This document shows, in pieces, positions 43,700 through 55,455 of a DNA stretch of 64,000 nt. Location of the stretch: positions 208,072,348 to 208,136,347 of the forward strand of contig JAKGHH010000001.1 in NCBI GenBank assembly GCA_022828595.1, given 5' to 3'. Position 1 is the first letter of the stretch, and every line of letters begins with the position of its first letter. Both the position numbers and the translations under genes were made by a program. The notes under the pieces are model-generated. The model saw only the letters and a program-made list of their open reading frames with translations. It searched no databases and was not told the DNA's origin. The stretch comes from Nelumbo lutea. Lineage: Eukaryota; Streptophyta; Magnoliopsida; Proteales; Nelumbonaceae.

Positions 43700-45600
43700 A
43701 TGAGAATGGAGACTTGGGTACATGGTAGATATCAAATCCATTGAATGTGGGATTTTCTTGTTCTTTCTTCAATGCCAGGTAGCAGAGCTCAGGGTAGGTT
43801 ATTGGGTTATTGTGGTAGGATGCATTAGAAATGATAGGTTTTCAAAGCTGTCTTGGATTTTAGTATTTTGCACTCCTCTTCAAGCTTGGTATTTTCAAAT
43901 ATTCATAGTTATTTGTGACACATGTGGTCATTTCTTATATGTTGATAGGAAGAACTTGAGATGGGTAGAAATTCCGCATGTGAGTATTCTCACAGAAATC
44001 TCAGACATGAATACAATTTCTAACCCTATAGATATCAATCCAGTCTTTGTTGGGTAGTAATTTGAGGTTAGAATCATGTTGGAAGGAGAAGACTTGGTTG
44101 TTGAAACAATGAACCAAGAAATTGGAATGGAAATAAAAAAATTGGAAGGGTGGGAGATTGATGTGATGATGTGGCAGATGTTAGGGGAAGTTTTGATTTT
44201 TCATACAGGACCATAGGAAGTTTAGGTGTTTGCTGGATGATGGATATTGGACGGAGAAGAATTGGTTCTTAGGATGGGATCAAAGAGGTAAATTGTACAC
44301 TTATGAGCTACACAATGCCCAAATATGGATACAGACACAGACGTGGATACGAGAACAAGGATATGACTCCATTTCCTAAACTCCTAGGACCTAGACACGG
44401 ATATGGGTATGGGGTATCTCGTAATATACTTATATCATGAGTTTATATCTAGTTTTTGAAGCTAATGTCTTTACTCAAGACTTATGTTTTCCCAAGTTCA
44501 ATTAAATTTCTAATATGTGCTGACTTTTTACAGCGTAATTTGTTAGAACATACCAGTTTACATATTTTAGAAGTGTTAATGCTTTGAAGTATATATGGAA
44601 GTATCAGTGCAATATTTGATATTGTATCCAATAAGTATCGTATCCAACACCGGTACACTAGGCATGTATGGCTATCCAGGTAAGGAATAATTTTAATGAG
44701 AGGAAGAAGGGTTATATAGATGTGAGAGACGACTCTAGTGATGAGTTGCACTCAATGTGGCATTATGGGCAAGAAGATAGAAATGTGGTACTGTCGAGAT
44801 TAATTCCCTGAAGGGTGGACAAAAGACTCAAGGAGCCCCAATGTAGTACATGGTTGGTTAGGAGTTCCATCAATAGAAAACTAGAGGCTGGAGATCCCAA
44901 TTGTGGAGCTGATAGAGGGGTTTTGTACAGTTCAGGGTGGCCAAGGTATAGTAAATAGAGGCTTAGGTCAAGGGCACATAAGTAGATTTAGTTCAGGCAA
45001 TTCTGGGCTGGACAAAATGGACCTGATTGCTAATCCAAATAGGGGGGAATTGAATGTTCTGTTAAGGATGTGAAGGTTTTTAATTAGGGACTTTTGAAGA
45101 CTTTGAGAAACAAGAAGAGTGGGTCTAGGTCATCAAATAATACCGTTAACTCTTTTTTCTCAATTAAATTCAGATGATCAAGAGAAAGAATTGTTGGAAG
45201 GGGTTAAGGTCTTCAACAAGTAGCCCCTCAAGCATCATACCATGATAAGTAATCCTTTGGCACTGGTTATCAATGATGTTGTTGGTCAATCGTTGTAGGT
45301 GGATGGCAAGACAGCATGAAAATCTTGATGGAAAACAAGAGGAGGTGCTGATCAATGAGTTTCCAATGAATCAATGGTTTTGGTGGTCGTTCATTGATGT
45401 GGACAGAAAGACTTGGGATGAAAATGTTGAAGGAAGAAAAGAGGTGTTGGTAAAAGATGAGGGAGAAGTCAATAAGAAGGTTGTGACTGTTATATAGATT
45501 AGTGAAGCAGATGGACAGTGCCAATCTAATAGAAAGAGATTTATTGCATCAATAGAGGTTTCTAAGTGGTCAGAGGTGGTATTTAATCAAGGAAGTCTCC
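43700..45600 (+). pseudogene. LINE ORF1 relic (DUF4283-like)
   Basis: The frame 43722-44057 carries WILVFCTPLQAWYFQIFIV, CDTCGHFLYVDRKNLRWVEI and PHVSILTEISD. They correspond to the DUF4283 pattern of plant LINE ORF1 (W.RV.GIPLH.W...CG.FL.VD). Downstream are stop-rich stretches and one more readable frame at 45273-45497 (DRKTWDENVEGRKEVLV). ORF1 proteins bind LINE RNA. No RT is attached. Confidence 0.5.
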
Positions 45601-45681
45601 AGTGGAGGATAGCTACAATGGAGCTATGTTTGCAGATAATTCAAATTATGACATTGATGTGGCCCCAACTCGTGCTCTAGC

Positions 45682-45917
45682 TAGGGGTGCAACTTGGGTC
45701 GGGTGGGTTGGTCTAGGTTTAATTCAACCCAATTCATCCCTAAGACAAGCTAGAGTTGAGCTAGGATTGAGCTGGGCTCTAGCTACCCAAGGGCCACGTC
45801 CAAGCCCAGCCCAAACAATAAATAAAAAACAGGGTCTTAGGCCTAGGTCCAGCCCATGTCGAATTTTGGTTTGGGTTGGTTCAGGCTTGGGCTGGGGCTA
45901 CCCAAGTTGCTCCCCTA
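45682..45917. mobile_element. hAT-like MITE, 236 bp, 8-bp TSD
   Basis: TAGGGGTGCAACTTGGGT and its inverted partner ACCCAAGTTGCTCCCCTA form the termini. Flanking 8-mers GCTCTAGC (45674-45681) and GCTCTAGA (45918-45925) differ at one base. GC-rich interior with GGGTTGG / CCAGCCC words. It shares the TAGGGGTG start with the MITE at 4147. Confidence 0.85.
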
Positions 45918-45925
45918 GCTCTAGA

Positions 45926-46920
45926 TGTCCTGCCAGTTTCGTCACAAAACCGTAGGGCTTTGCCATTGATCATATGATTTCAAACAAGACTTGGCATGAG
46001 GTAGTTAATGAACTTTTAAAGGGACCTGCATGCCTAAGCTGTGGTACTTGGGAGAAGGGATGGTTTCTAGCTTAGTAGAGAGATGCCATCTATGGAGATG
46101 GATGAAATGAAGTCAGCTTAAGGATTGTTTTAGGAGTGATGAAAGTGAAAAAGAGTTCAAGGAACCCCAGTAGGTAAATAAGGAGCAGAGTTGCCATAAT
46201 AGCATTGGAAAAAATCATGAAGGTGAACCCTGCTTGCCATAGTGAACCTCTTGGAGAATCTGCCTGCAGAAGCTATTCAGGTTTACAGCTAAAAGCTTAG
46301 CTTCCCTTATAAGATGTCTAAGTTGCCAAGGTCCATCTATTGTCAAAGATGCGGGTCCAATTGCAACACTTTGGATCATGATACAACCACACAACTATTT
46401 AAAAAAGGAAATACAAAATATAGAAAATATGCCATTTCACATGTTTGACATTCTTTAGTCTGTTGGTTTCTTAAGTTTTATAGATATAGACCTGAAAAAG
46501 AAAGTTTTATAGACACATGTTTCTTTTTATTACTGTTGACAAAAAGACCCTTCTTTCTCTATTGTTCTTTTAGAGTTTTAATTAATTCAAAAACTATTTC
46601 ATGTTTTGCTAAAATAGTGTATTTTTTATGTTTTCAGTGTAATATGTTGATTGGAACTATTCAAACTTACTGAAATTTGACCAAAATTTGTGAAAGTATA
46701 ATCTAAACTTCAACCCATTGAAGTTTCACATCGATTACCATGGATTGGGAAATATTTCAGCTTAATTAATGTCAGTGGAGACCCAATACCATGAATATCA
46801 GGACTAAGATACTTTCAGTTGGCACCATCCTCTTCCCTCAAAGATATTCTCTCTGGCACGAAGTGTTTTTGTGCATTTATCATTAGACCCTACAACAAAA
46901 CATTGTTCCATTATCTCCTT
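45926..46920. other. Spacer, no gene
   Basis: No coding signal that I can assign. Probably decayed LINE sequence on the left and AT-rich DNA from 46380. Confidence 0.45.
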
Positions 46921-46924
46921 TCCC

Positions 46925-47425
46925 TATGAAAGCAATTTGGAATAGTCCCTCTCCTCCAAAAGTCAAAATATTTTGTTGGGAGTCTACACTTCAAATCATT
47001 AAGACATGACAAAGGATCCAAAGGAAATGGAAAACTTGGTATATATCACCACATGTGTGTTTCTTTATCATAAGAGTGGAGAAAGCACAAAAATATTGTC
47101 TTTTCAATTCACATCTCAGGATTGGAATCATTTTCTATCACTCTTTGGGACATTTTGGACTGCCATGGATCTTTTCATGGCAAGCCTAGTAAACTGTTGC
47201 ACAAGAATGATGAATTTATGCTACAGTACAAAGGCAGCTATCCTATGGAGTATTTGGGGTAAAACTGTGAAAGAAACACTAGATTTTTTGAGAACAAAGA
47301 ACAAGATGCACAATCTTTAATAGAGCTCATTAATGTGAGAATAGCCCATTGGGTGCTAATAAGTGAAGAATTTAAGGGAGTCACAGTGGATGGTTTATTG
47401 AGACGTTGCAAATAATGGTGGGTGA
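46925..47425 (+). pseudogene. LINE zf-RVT relic
   Basis: WNSPSPPKVKIFCWES (about 46940) is the SPPKVKxFxW motif of zf-RVT; then SQDWNHFLSLFGTFW and AILWSIW in 47006-47320. Frameshifts throughout. It belongs to a LINE family different from copies A and B. Confidence 0.65.
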
Positions 47426-47454
47426 AAAGTGATGCATAACAAATTAACATGGTC

Positions 47455-50400
47455 CAGAAAGGACCATGTTTGGCAAACTGGAAGGCAAGATGGAGGTCTT
47501 CATTGATGTCAGGGGGATTGACAAGATGAAGGAAAGATTGTGGGTGCTGCAGGCAAGTCTGGTTGGCAGAATTGTGGGGAGAGAATTGGAGGCAGAGAAA
47601 GTTGAAACCTGGGTGATCCTAGAATAGGGAAAGGAAAGGTACATGGAGGTGAGGAAGCTGAATGAAGGATTGATGTTATTCATGTCTCATAGTAGGCCAG
47701 GGGTGGAGTGGGTGCTAGAATCTGAAAGACTAAAGAAGAGAGACAGAGATTTGAGATTAGACTGGTGGTTCCCGGCAGCAAGAGAGGTTTCTGAAGGTAG
47801 AAGAAGACAAGCGATGTGGATTGGGGTGGTTGGTATCCCACTGCATGTGTGGAGTATTCTAACATTTGAAAAAACTGGCAACTGTTGTGGAAGATTTCCA
47901 AAATTCGATGATAAAAATAGAACTTGGGAGAAGTTGGATATGGCAAGGATTTTGGTCAAAGTGGTGGGCATCTCTATTATCCCAAGCAATCTGGTTTTTA
48001 AATTTGTAGGGGATAGTTATGAATTGTGAGTTATAGTTGAAGGTGAAGATGGAACTTTTTTGAGAACGGAGGAAGAGAGATCCAGGGGAGAAGAGGTGGA
48101 ATGTGAGGCATTGGGAATGGAGGTGGGGAAGAGCTTGAGCTGTGGAGGGCTCTAGCTTTAGGCCAGAGGAGAAGACGGAGGAAGTTAGGGAGATGAAGAG
48201 TCGTGAGGAAGGAGAAGAGGTATAGTTGTCAAGGCTCCCCTGGAGGCTCGTCTCGCCCAGTCGCATATATGGTTTTCATTATTACCATATCATTTACGGG
48301 AAAGTGTGGACAGGCCCAGTGCATATTTCTGATTTCCACTGCAGAGCTATAAACATTCAAAATGTCAATAACCCACACTCTATGCACCAACCCCCGCCCA
48401 TGAATTGGCATCAATTCCGAGCTGGCACCTACCCCAACAGTACTTTGGGCCTACAAATTCTGACCCTGGGCTGAACTGTCATTCTCCCTATCATTTATTG
48501 TATGCTCATATATATTTATGTCATTTTATTGGCTGGTTTTAGTTTATTAACATACACCCTGTTGTATGTTATAATTTTTTTATTAAAATAGTTTTTTATT
48601 AGATTTATGCGTATGTTACAACTTTTTTGGGTTCTAAACTGAGACTGAGAAGAGAGAGAAAAGACTGATGACTGAGAAGACAGAGAAGACCGACAGAAGA
48701 GTTTCAGTCTCAACCAAGATTGAGAAGAGAAGACTGACGGTTGAGAAGAGAAGACAAAGAAGACCGACGACTGAGAAGGGTTTTTCAGTCTAAGTCATCC
48801 AAGACCTCCAGGTAAGTCATCCTGTGCTCCTGTATGTTTTTTTTCTTATGTTTTTATAAGAAATATTATTGGAAAAACAGGGGCTTCGCTGATGCCCCAC
48901 ACCCCTTCTTCTTCGAATGGTCCTATTACTCTTTTTCTTTTTAAATACTTTTGGGAACAAGACTGGGGCTCTTCTTCTTCGACCCCTTATTTTGGAACGA
49001 AACAGGGGCTCCGTCCCCTTATTTTTCTCATTTTTTTGCTGCATTCAACCTTATTATTGGCCTGAAACAAGGTCTCTGCCCCAGCCCAAGTTGTCCTCTT
49101 ATTCGTGGATTTTTATTTTTTTATTCTGTTTTAGGAACGAAACAGAGCCCCCTTATTTGTCTCTTTTCCTTGTTGTTTTTCTTTTCTTTTTTTTTTTATT
49201 AAACAGTGGGTTAATATATTTAAATGATGTATTTATGATGGCATTTTTATATTTTTATATGAAATTTATAGTTAGTTACTCATTTGAATGGTTTTATTGC
49301 TAATAGGTAGTATACAGGTATGTTAAAGTAGCTTAGGAGAAGCAGGGATCCTTAGATTTTATGCCTTCAGATTCCATTGCCTAGGTGTCGCCTAGGCGCC
49401 TTGACAACTATGAGAAGAGGGTGAGGTGGCAGTTTTGAAGGTCAAAGAATGAAACGTGGATGAACTTAGGCTAAGTGGACCAGGGGATGAAGGACATGTG
49501 GTGGCTGAGCTAAGTAAATTGATGGAAGCCCAAGAGTTGGGTGAAAAGTTTGGGGGAAGGTGCGAAACAGGCAATGGTGGGTAATTATAAAGAGAAAGAG
49601 GAGTGGGGACCAATACTTTAAAACACTTATTAAGGGTTTCAAGGAGAGAAACTGGAATAAGAGGTTGCAGAGTCTAAGGGGTATTTCTTTGGAAATGCAA
49701 GGTCTGGATTGAAGGGCTTGGGATTTCAGAACGTCAGAAGGAAAAGGAGAGGAGAGGGGACATCAAAAGTTGAAGGTAGGATGACTGTAACAGTTGAGGA
49801 AATGAAGCCAAGGACCCTAGGAAGGGAAACCCGTGTTGTGAAGATCTGCAGCCAGAAGGAACTTCAGAGTTGGGAGAGTAAGGACCTGTTTAAATTTGCA
49901 AGAAAAAGTTGGGGAGAGAACACTGCAGACCAGAATAGCTCGATGTTTGAGAACCAGGTTGTGGTATCTCATTTAGTTGCTAGAAGACTAGACTTGAGTT
50001 GGGGAACAATAGCTGAAGCGGCTCGAGTTAGTGCTAGTCAGGAGGTAGCAATGGTGGAGAACATGAAAAGATTCTTGCCTAGTTCAAAAGCTCTCGAGAT
50101 AGTTGCCTGTCTAAACACTGAGGTTAGTTCTATTACTTCTGCTTCTCTGACTGTGCTGGAGGCCTCAAATAAAAATAGGCGGATGAAGGTTTCAGTGTTG
50201 GAGAAGGGGAAGATTGGGGAAGCAAAATGAAGAGAAAATTTTCTAAAGTGGGTGAAAGGGTCGAGCAACAGGAAAGCATGTACAATAGAAAGAGAAGAAT
50301 TACAACACTGTGGAATGAAGGAGTTGGGGTTGAAAGGGGGAAGTGGAAGAACAAGTGGAATTGGGGGGGAGTAAGGGAGGAAAATACTGTTAAAGGAAGG

Positions 50401-50945
50401 GTGGATATTGAACAACTAGCAGAGAGATAGGTGGAGGTTGGAAAATCACTTGGGTTATTTTTTCTGGGTGGGGAGAGTGTGATTAGAAAGGCAATTGAGC
50501 ATTTTGAAAGGAGCAGAATGAGCAGGAGAGAAGAGCATAACAAAAAGAAGGCTGTAGGGGAAGGGGATGAGGTATGGGAGGAAGGAAAGGGAGGGAAGAG
50601 AATTTTTCGGAGGAAAAGTAAGGAGAGTTGTCAAAAGATTAAAGAGGGGAGGGGTGAGGGGAGACTGAAGTGAGAAATGAAACTGTTATCCTGGAAAGTT
50701 TAATGTTTGAGAGAATGAAGAAGAGTTTTGTTAAGGAATATGGTGAGGAAATAGAGCTGCCTGATTTTACACAAGTTAAGAAAGAAGACCTTGGGCACAG
50801 GTTTGGGAAGTGTTGGGATTTCAAATTTGTAATTTGGCCAACATGATCTGATCTGTTGTCTGTTCTGTTGTTCATGGTGTTCCAAGGTGTTGCCTTAACA
50901 CCTGGTCAGATTGTATCTTTCTTCCTTTTTAATGAAATTTTTTAC
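47455..50945 (+). pseudogene. LINE ORF1 (DUF4283 type) relic without RT, interrupted by a TIR element
   Basis: Starts near KLEGKMEVFIDVRGIDKMKE (about 47475), one stop at 47627, then 47643-48029 with WWFPAAREVSEGRRRQAMWI, VVGIPLHVWSILTFEKTGNC, CGRFPKFDDKNRTWEKLDMA and LVKVVGISIIPSNLVFKFVG, a good match to the DUF4283 region of plant LINE ORF1. A 1.19-kb element is inserted at 48221-49411. Charged linker sequence follows in broken frames (49709-50673), ending in ERMKKSFVKEYGEEIELPD and a 3' UTR with TTTTTAATGAAATTTTTTAC...AAAAAAACT. No endonuclease or RT lies between ORF1 and the tail, so this is an ORF1-only derivative or an internal deletion. Confidence 0.6.
48221..49411. mobile_element. Mutator-like TIR element, 1191 bp, 9-bp TSD
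   Basis: Terminal inverted repeats ATAGTTGTCAAGGC / GCCTTGACAACTAT, followed inward by related CCTGGAGGC / GCCTAGGCG words. The 9-bp duplication GAGAAGAGG lies at 48212-48220 and 49412-49420. A 9-bp duplication is the Mutator signature. The interior contains a GAGAAGA-rich tandem segment at 48640-48785 and a pyrimidine-rich part with repeated GGAACGAAACAG words (48950-49150). No transposase; the 128-aa frame at 48917 is low-complexity Phe/Leu and not called. Confidence 0.75.
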
Positions 50946-50959
50946 TTTTACTATTAAAA

Positions 50960-51420
50960 AAACTAGTGGTGGTTCAACAATCAAGAACCAATCCAGAATA
51001 GTGGTTTGGGATCCTTTGAAAGTGGGAAGATTAAAATTAAATTTTGATGGTTGTGATCTAGGCAACCCAGGTGAATTGCTGGGTGTAATTCAAGGTCTAA
51101 AACCGGTGGCACTTAACAATTGGAGAAACTTGATTGTAGCCATTTATTTTGCAGCGGAGTGGGCCAGAAGTGATGGTTGGAAAAGAATAATAATTAAATA
51201 TGACAGTTCACAGTGAATTAAAACTCTTAAAAGGCCATCTTGCTTATGTTCCTTGATTTTTCTAGAGTATTATGGATAATATTAAACAATGGGTAAAATC
51301 TTTTGACAACTATAGTATTGATTACAGGGAAACAAGGCTGCCCATAGCTCAGTTTTCAAAATCTACTAATAGGGAGGCTTTTGTTTTGATCAACCCCCTG
51401 AATGGTTGAAGAATGTTCTG
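50960..51420 (+). pseudogene. LINE RNase H relic
   Basis: WDPLKVGRLKLNFDGCDLGN (50911-51216 frame) has the first Asp motif. GWKRIIIKYDSSQ is the second Asp motif and NYSIDYRETRLPIAQFSKST recalls the HxxREANxxAD end. Stops and frameshifts; part of the region after the first motif is missing. Confidence 0.6.
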
Positions 51421-52334
51421 AACTATGATTCTAATTACTCTGGTAGTTATATTAAAATTTGTTTATTCATAAAGAAATCAAAAGTATCAAGTCCACAATG
51501 AACAAGTTCTAATTACAAATGTGAGCATTCAATCAAGATTCAAATGAAAAGAGAGGAGGACTAGAAAACACACAAAATATGCCCTTAGTTCAATTTTGAA
51601 GGGCATACAAACTAAAAAAAATAGAAATTAAAAAACAGGAGAAAAAATGGCCCTCATCCAAACACCAAAAGTGGCTCCAAGTACACATTTCAAGAGCTAT
51701 CAAACCATGGTTTTCATCTTTCATGGATTTTGAGGCAAAGCCAAAAAGAAATTTTTAGTGAAAAACAGAGAGTCATTGTTGGTAGTCATTTAACCATTTG
51801 AATGAAGGAGCATCTCACTGATGGACCTGCAACCAGCATTGTATTAAGGTTTGATTTCCTTTTCCTTTTTTAGGCTGATGTTCAACCCGATCACCTCTAC
51901 ATCTCCTACCCTTTTTTCTTCCACTTTATTGCACTTCCGTTCAGTCTATGACAGGATGCTTGCATCCATCAAGCACAATTTCCTTTTCGCTTCCTTTAAC
52001 TCAATTTTATTCGTTTTATGCACTTATCATCTTTTCTTGATGACAGAAGTGCCAAAGTGCTTATCGAAAACTGCTTGACTTTCTTCTAGCTACGGATCCT
52101 TGGCTGCCATTATTAAATGTAAATGGTTATGCCTAAGCTCGGCCCTCCTATAAGTCTTTCTCTTCAGAGGCAATATATAAAATAAATATGGTATTAAATT
52201 CACCCATCAATCTGCCACTTTGATTTGAGCAGGTATATGAATTTGTTTTTTGTCAATTCTAACTTCTAATTGCAATTTTTGTTATATATTTTGATTTGAT
52301 TGCTCAGATTGCTCAGAGTCCTATTTGTTTTTTA
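51421..52334. other. Spacer, no gene
   Basis: No gene recognised. Small frames at 51851-52078 are not conserved-looking. Confidence 0.5.
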
Positions 52335-52431
52335 GGCTGTTTTTGGTTTGAAAGAAAAGGTAGGGAAAGGAAGGGAAAGGTAGGGGTACCTATATCCCCT
52401 CACTACCTTTTCTTTCAAACCAAACACAACC
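52335..52431. mobile_element. Tourist/Harbinger-like MITE, 97 bp (second copy)
   Basis: GGCTGTTTTTGGTTTGAAAG and CTTTCAAACCAAACACAACC are inverted ends. Same family as 4846-4963, including the AAAAGGTAGGGAAAGGAAGG arm. Flanks are TTA (52332-52334) and TTC, so the 3-bp duplication is imperfect. Confidence 0.7.
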
Positions 52432-52543
52432 TTCATGACTTGTAAATTAAGGTTCATCCTAAACTTAACACAAAGATTGGGCAATCTGTAGTGTCAAGCA
52501 TGTTATTCTATGTAAGTGAAAGCCAAGCATTTCGAATTGCCAA

Positions 52544-53167
52544 GGCACCATTTGGGATGAGTGCAAATACAAATACGTTCAATGCAAAACCTTGTATATG
52601 GCCCATATTCGTATTTCTAAATCTTGTATTTGCACTCGACTGCATTTGGTAATAGTGCAAATACAAGTATGTTCAATGAAAATGCAAATATCTAAAGTTT
52701 ATGAAAATGCAAAGCTAGTTTAGTTTTGTATTCATGTCAAACAGTTTTGGTCAAGGTTCAAAATATCAATAATTATCGGCCCGTATCAGTTGATATGTAT
52801 CGTTCTGGGACCTTTCTGATATGCCCTTATAGTGGGTGTATCGGGGGTCTGACTGGTTCTGGGGGTGGAGCCCTAAACCGGCTCTCTGAACCAGTTTTGA
52901 GAAAAAAAAAAGTAAAAAAAGGGTATTAATTCACCCGATACGCTCTTACTGGCGTATCAATATTTTGAACTTGGTTTTGGTTGTGATGTGTAAAAAACGA
53001 ATCCCAAGACTGGAATTTACCTTTTCTATATTGATCAACTTTGAGTGTCAAGTTTGGATTTTGACTATAAATATGTTTCGGAATTCGTAACACACAAATG
53101 TATTCTTACCAAACACAGTTAAATAATTGTTTTTTTATTTGTATTTTCACTCTCCCCCAACCGAGCC
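52544..53167. mobile_element. Older MITE hosting a nested MITE
   Basis: The left end GGCACCATTTGGGATGAGTG followed by CAAATACAAATAC mirrors the right end (reverse complement GGCTCGGTTGGGGGAGAGTG followed by AAAATACAAATAA). Flanking CAA/TAA suggests a 3-bp Harbinger-type duplication. The 222-bp element at 52752-52973 is inserted in it. Confidence 0.5.
52752..52973. mobile_element. CAAGGTTC-family MITE, copy 1 (222 bp)
   Basis: Ends CAAGGTTCAAAATATC and AATATTTTGAACTTG; perfect 8-bp duplication GTTTTGGT (52744-52751, 52974-52981). The interior has ATCGGCCCGTATCAG and GGTGTATCGGGG words shared with copies 2 and 4. The 8-bp TSD suggests a hAT-type transposase acting in trans. Confidence 0.88.
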
Positions 53168-53912
53168 TAAAAGTGCATAATTTGTTTTGGTTTTAGGCTT
53201 TTAGCCCAGTGTAGAGGTTCTGTAGCATAAGGTTTTTGTACAATTATATAGGGGTTGTTTTACAATATGAATCATAATCACCATCATCATCTAAGCTTTG
53301 TCCCAGTGACATTGGCAAAACCATAATCGGACAATAACAAACAATGCTAGGCAGAACAAACTCCTGTCTCAGTGAATTTTCTCATGTGTTGAGGATAGAT
53401 GGAATATTATAGATGATTAGGGTGGATATGAGCCATGCAGAGCAGAATATCTAGCTATTCGATCTTATCTCACCAATAAATTATGAGCTTGAGCTATCAA
53501 TTTGAGTTAGAGACTTGAGCTTGAATTTGGCTTGAGCTAAAAGCTCATAAGTTTGAGCTTGGCTTGGTTCGAGCTCCTGTAAGCCAAACGCTTTATAAAA
53601 ATAAAAAAATAATTTTTATTCGACATATAAAAATTAAAAATTATAAAAACTAGTTATTATTATATATAAAAAATAAAAATGTTATATATATTATTTTTTT
53701 TATATGTATGTATGAGCCTCATGAATAGTTCATAAAAAGCTCGACTCGTGGCCATCCCTTATAGATAACGAAAAAAATGTTAATGTGCCTAGTGTTGTTT
53801 TGTTACTAATAGACCCAGACCGAATCTAGTTCAGATATCGGAAAAACAACTGACCAATAAACGGAAATCATAAATGTGGTAACAAATAAGGTGTTATATA
53901 TCAAAATTCATG
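53168..53912. other. Spacer, no gene
   Basis: A GAGCTTGAGCT-rich stretch at 53480-53580 and an AT tract at 53590-53710 look like the interior of an old GC-ended MITE, but no ends could be set. Confidence 0.4.
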
Positions 53913-53920
53913 GGTGGGTT

Positions 53921-54147
53921 CAAGGTTCAAAAAATCTTTACGTATCGGCCTGTATCAGTAGATATTTATCATATCGGAAGCACCCGATACGTCCCTATAG
54001 AGGGTGTATCGGGGTTTTGAACAGTTCAGAGGGTGGAGGAACCTTAAACCAGTCCCCCTGAACTGGATTTGAAAAAAATAAAAAATAAATAAAAAAACAA
54101 TACCGATACTGCCTGGTGTATTGAGCATATCGATGTTTAGAACCTTG
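53921..54147. mobile_element. CAAGGTTC-family MITE, copy 2 (227 bp)
   Basis: Ends CAAGGTTCAAAAAATC and GATGTTTAGAACCTTG; perfect 8-bp duplication GGTGGGTT (53913-53920, 54148-54155). Interior words TATCGGCCTGTATCAGTAGA and GTGTATCGGGG match copies 1 and 4. Confidence 0.9.
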
Positions 54148-54155
54148 GGTGGGTT

Positions 54156-54976
54156 TTGATTGGTTAAAACTCTTTGCATATTAGATTTTCCCATCTTTAT
54201 AATAGCCTAAAGTGTGTGTTTGGATGCAGAAATAATGACTTTTTAAGTTTGGCTGACAAAAGAAAATCAAATAGAAAAGATAGAAAGTTTGGATGACAAA
54301 GAAAAGCAAATAGAAAAGAAAGATAAGATAAAGTAGGAAGGTAAATTTCTCTTTATCTCGTGGGTAGACAAAAGCTATTATTTAATGGTTATGGGGAAAA
54401 GGTGTAAATTTTTGGCTCCTTTTGACATGGTTCCTTTGAAAAAGAAGAGAACATTGTAGCTTTTTATTTTAAAAAGATACACAAAGCCAAAAATAAGTTG
54501 CTTTCTACTTGGCATGAAAAGAAAAAAAAAAAAGTTCAACCAAACTTAAAAAGCAAGAGACTTAAATTACTGTATAAATCTGAGGCCCGTTTGGGAGGGC
54601 TGAGCTGAAGGTTCAGCTAAGTTGGTTCAGTTTAATCTTTCAAATGGCTGACTAACAGCTGATTGGGGCTCTCTGGATTTTTCACCAAATATAGATTATA
54701 AGCAGCTGTCTGTGTGGGGCCTACTTTGGAAAGCCAAAGCCATTGCATTTTATGCCTCCCAAACACCACAGAATCTTCTGCAGGCAAAAACTCTTCATAC
54801 ACTCTAAAAGCAAGGGCATCGAGTCTCTCTCATAGGGAACATCTCCAGGTTCCTCCCAAGCATTAGGAAAAAAACAGAAAAGATTAATGTCTGTTATGTT
54901 TCATTAAAACTCTGCTCCAATTAATCACTTTTTAGAGAATGAATTCAGTGCCGAAGGTAATTACAAAGGATCAATT
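54156..54976. other. Spacer with a possible short-TIR element
   Basis: No gene. GGCCCGTTTGGGAGG at 54584 and CCTCCCAAACACC ending at 54767 are short inverted ends that might bound a 184-bp MITE, but no duplication was found. Confidence 0.4.
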
Positions 54977-54984
54977 CTTAGAAC

Positions 54985-55251
54985 CAAGATTCAAAGTATC
55001 ATAATTCACAACATATTGGTATGTATCATATAGTAGGTATCAGGTTTCAGGATCATGGATATGTTGAAATACTTAGAGTTAGACCTATTTAATAGATTCA
55101 AATGTTAATTTTCATCCTAACATATCTACAAATTATCACACTAAAAAATTAAAAAAAAAGTAAAATATATTTAAGTGATTAAAATGTTTGATACTCAAAT
55201 TTTAGTAGTGAAAAAAAATTAGTATCAAGTGTTTTGATACTTTGAACCTTC
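54985..55251. mobile_element. CAAGGTTC-family MITE, copy 3 (267 bp, diverged)
   Basis: Ends CAAGATTCAAAGTATC and GATACTTTGAACCTTC; 8-bp flanks CTTAGAAC (54977-54984) and CTTAAAAC (55252-55259), 7 of 8 matching. The interior is AT-rich and lacks most of the TATCGGCC words, so it is the oldest or a different subfamily. Confidence 0.7.
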
Positions 55252-55455
55252 CTTAAAACGAATTTTGTGCCTAAAAAAAAGAACTAGTTTTAAAAAATTT
55301 CATAATAAAGCAATTCTCAGAATCACAAAATTCATCCGAATTAAGTCTCTGAAGTACGGCAAATGCAAGTATCTCAATCCTAATGATTATGCCCTCTTTT
55401 TGTATTAGGACTTGTTATTTGGGAAGAGTTGGGGCATTTTCATTTGGATTTTGGA

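Noticed and set aside
44290..44670. Possible MITE rich in GGATACGG / GTATCC words
   Set aside because: Suggestive inverted words, but no matching ends or duplication could be placed.
48917..49303. 128-aa Phe/Leu-rich frame resembling a membrane protein
   Set aside because: Pyrimidine-rich, internally repetitive sequence inside the Mutator-like element; no domain or start context.
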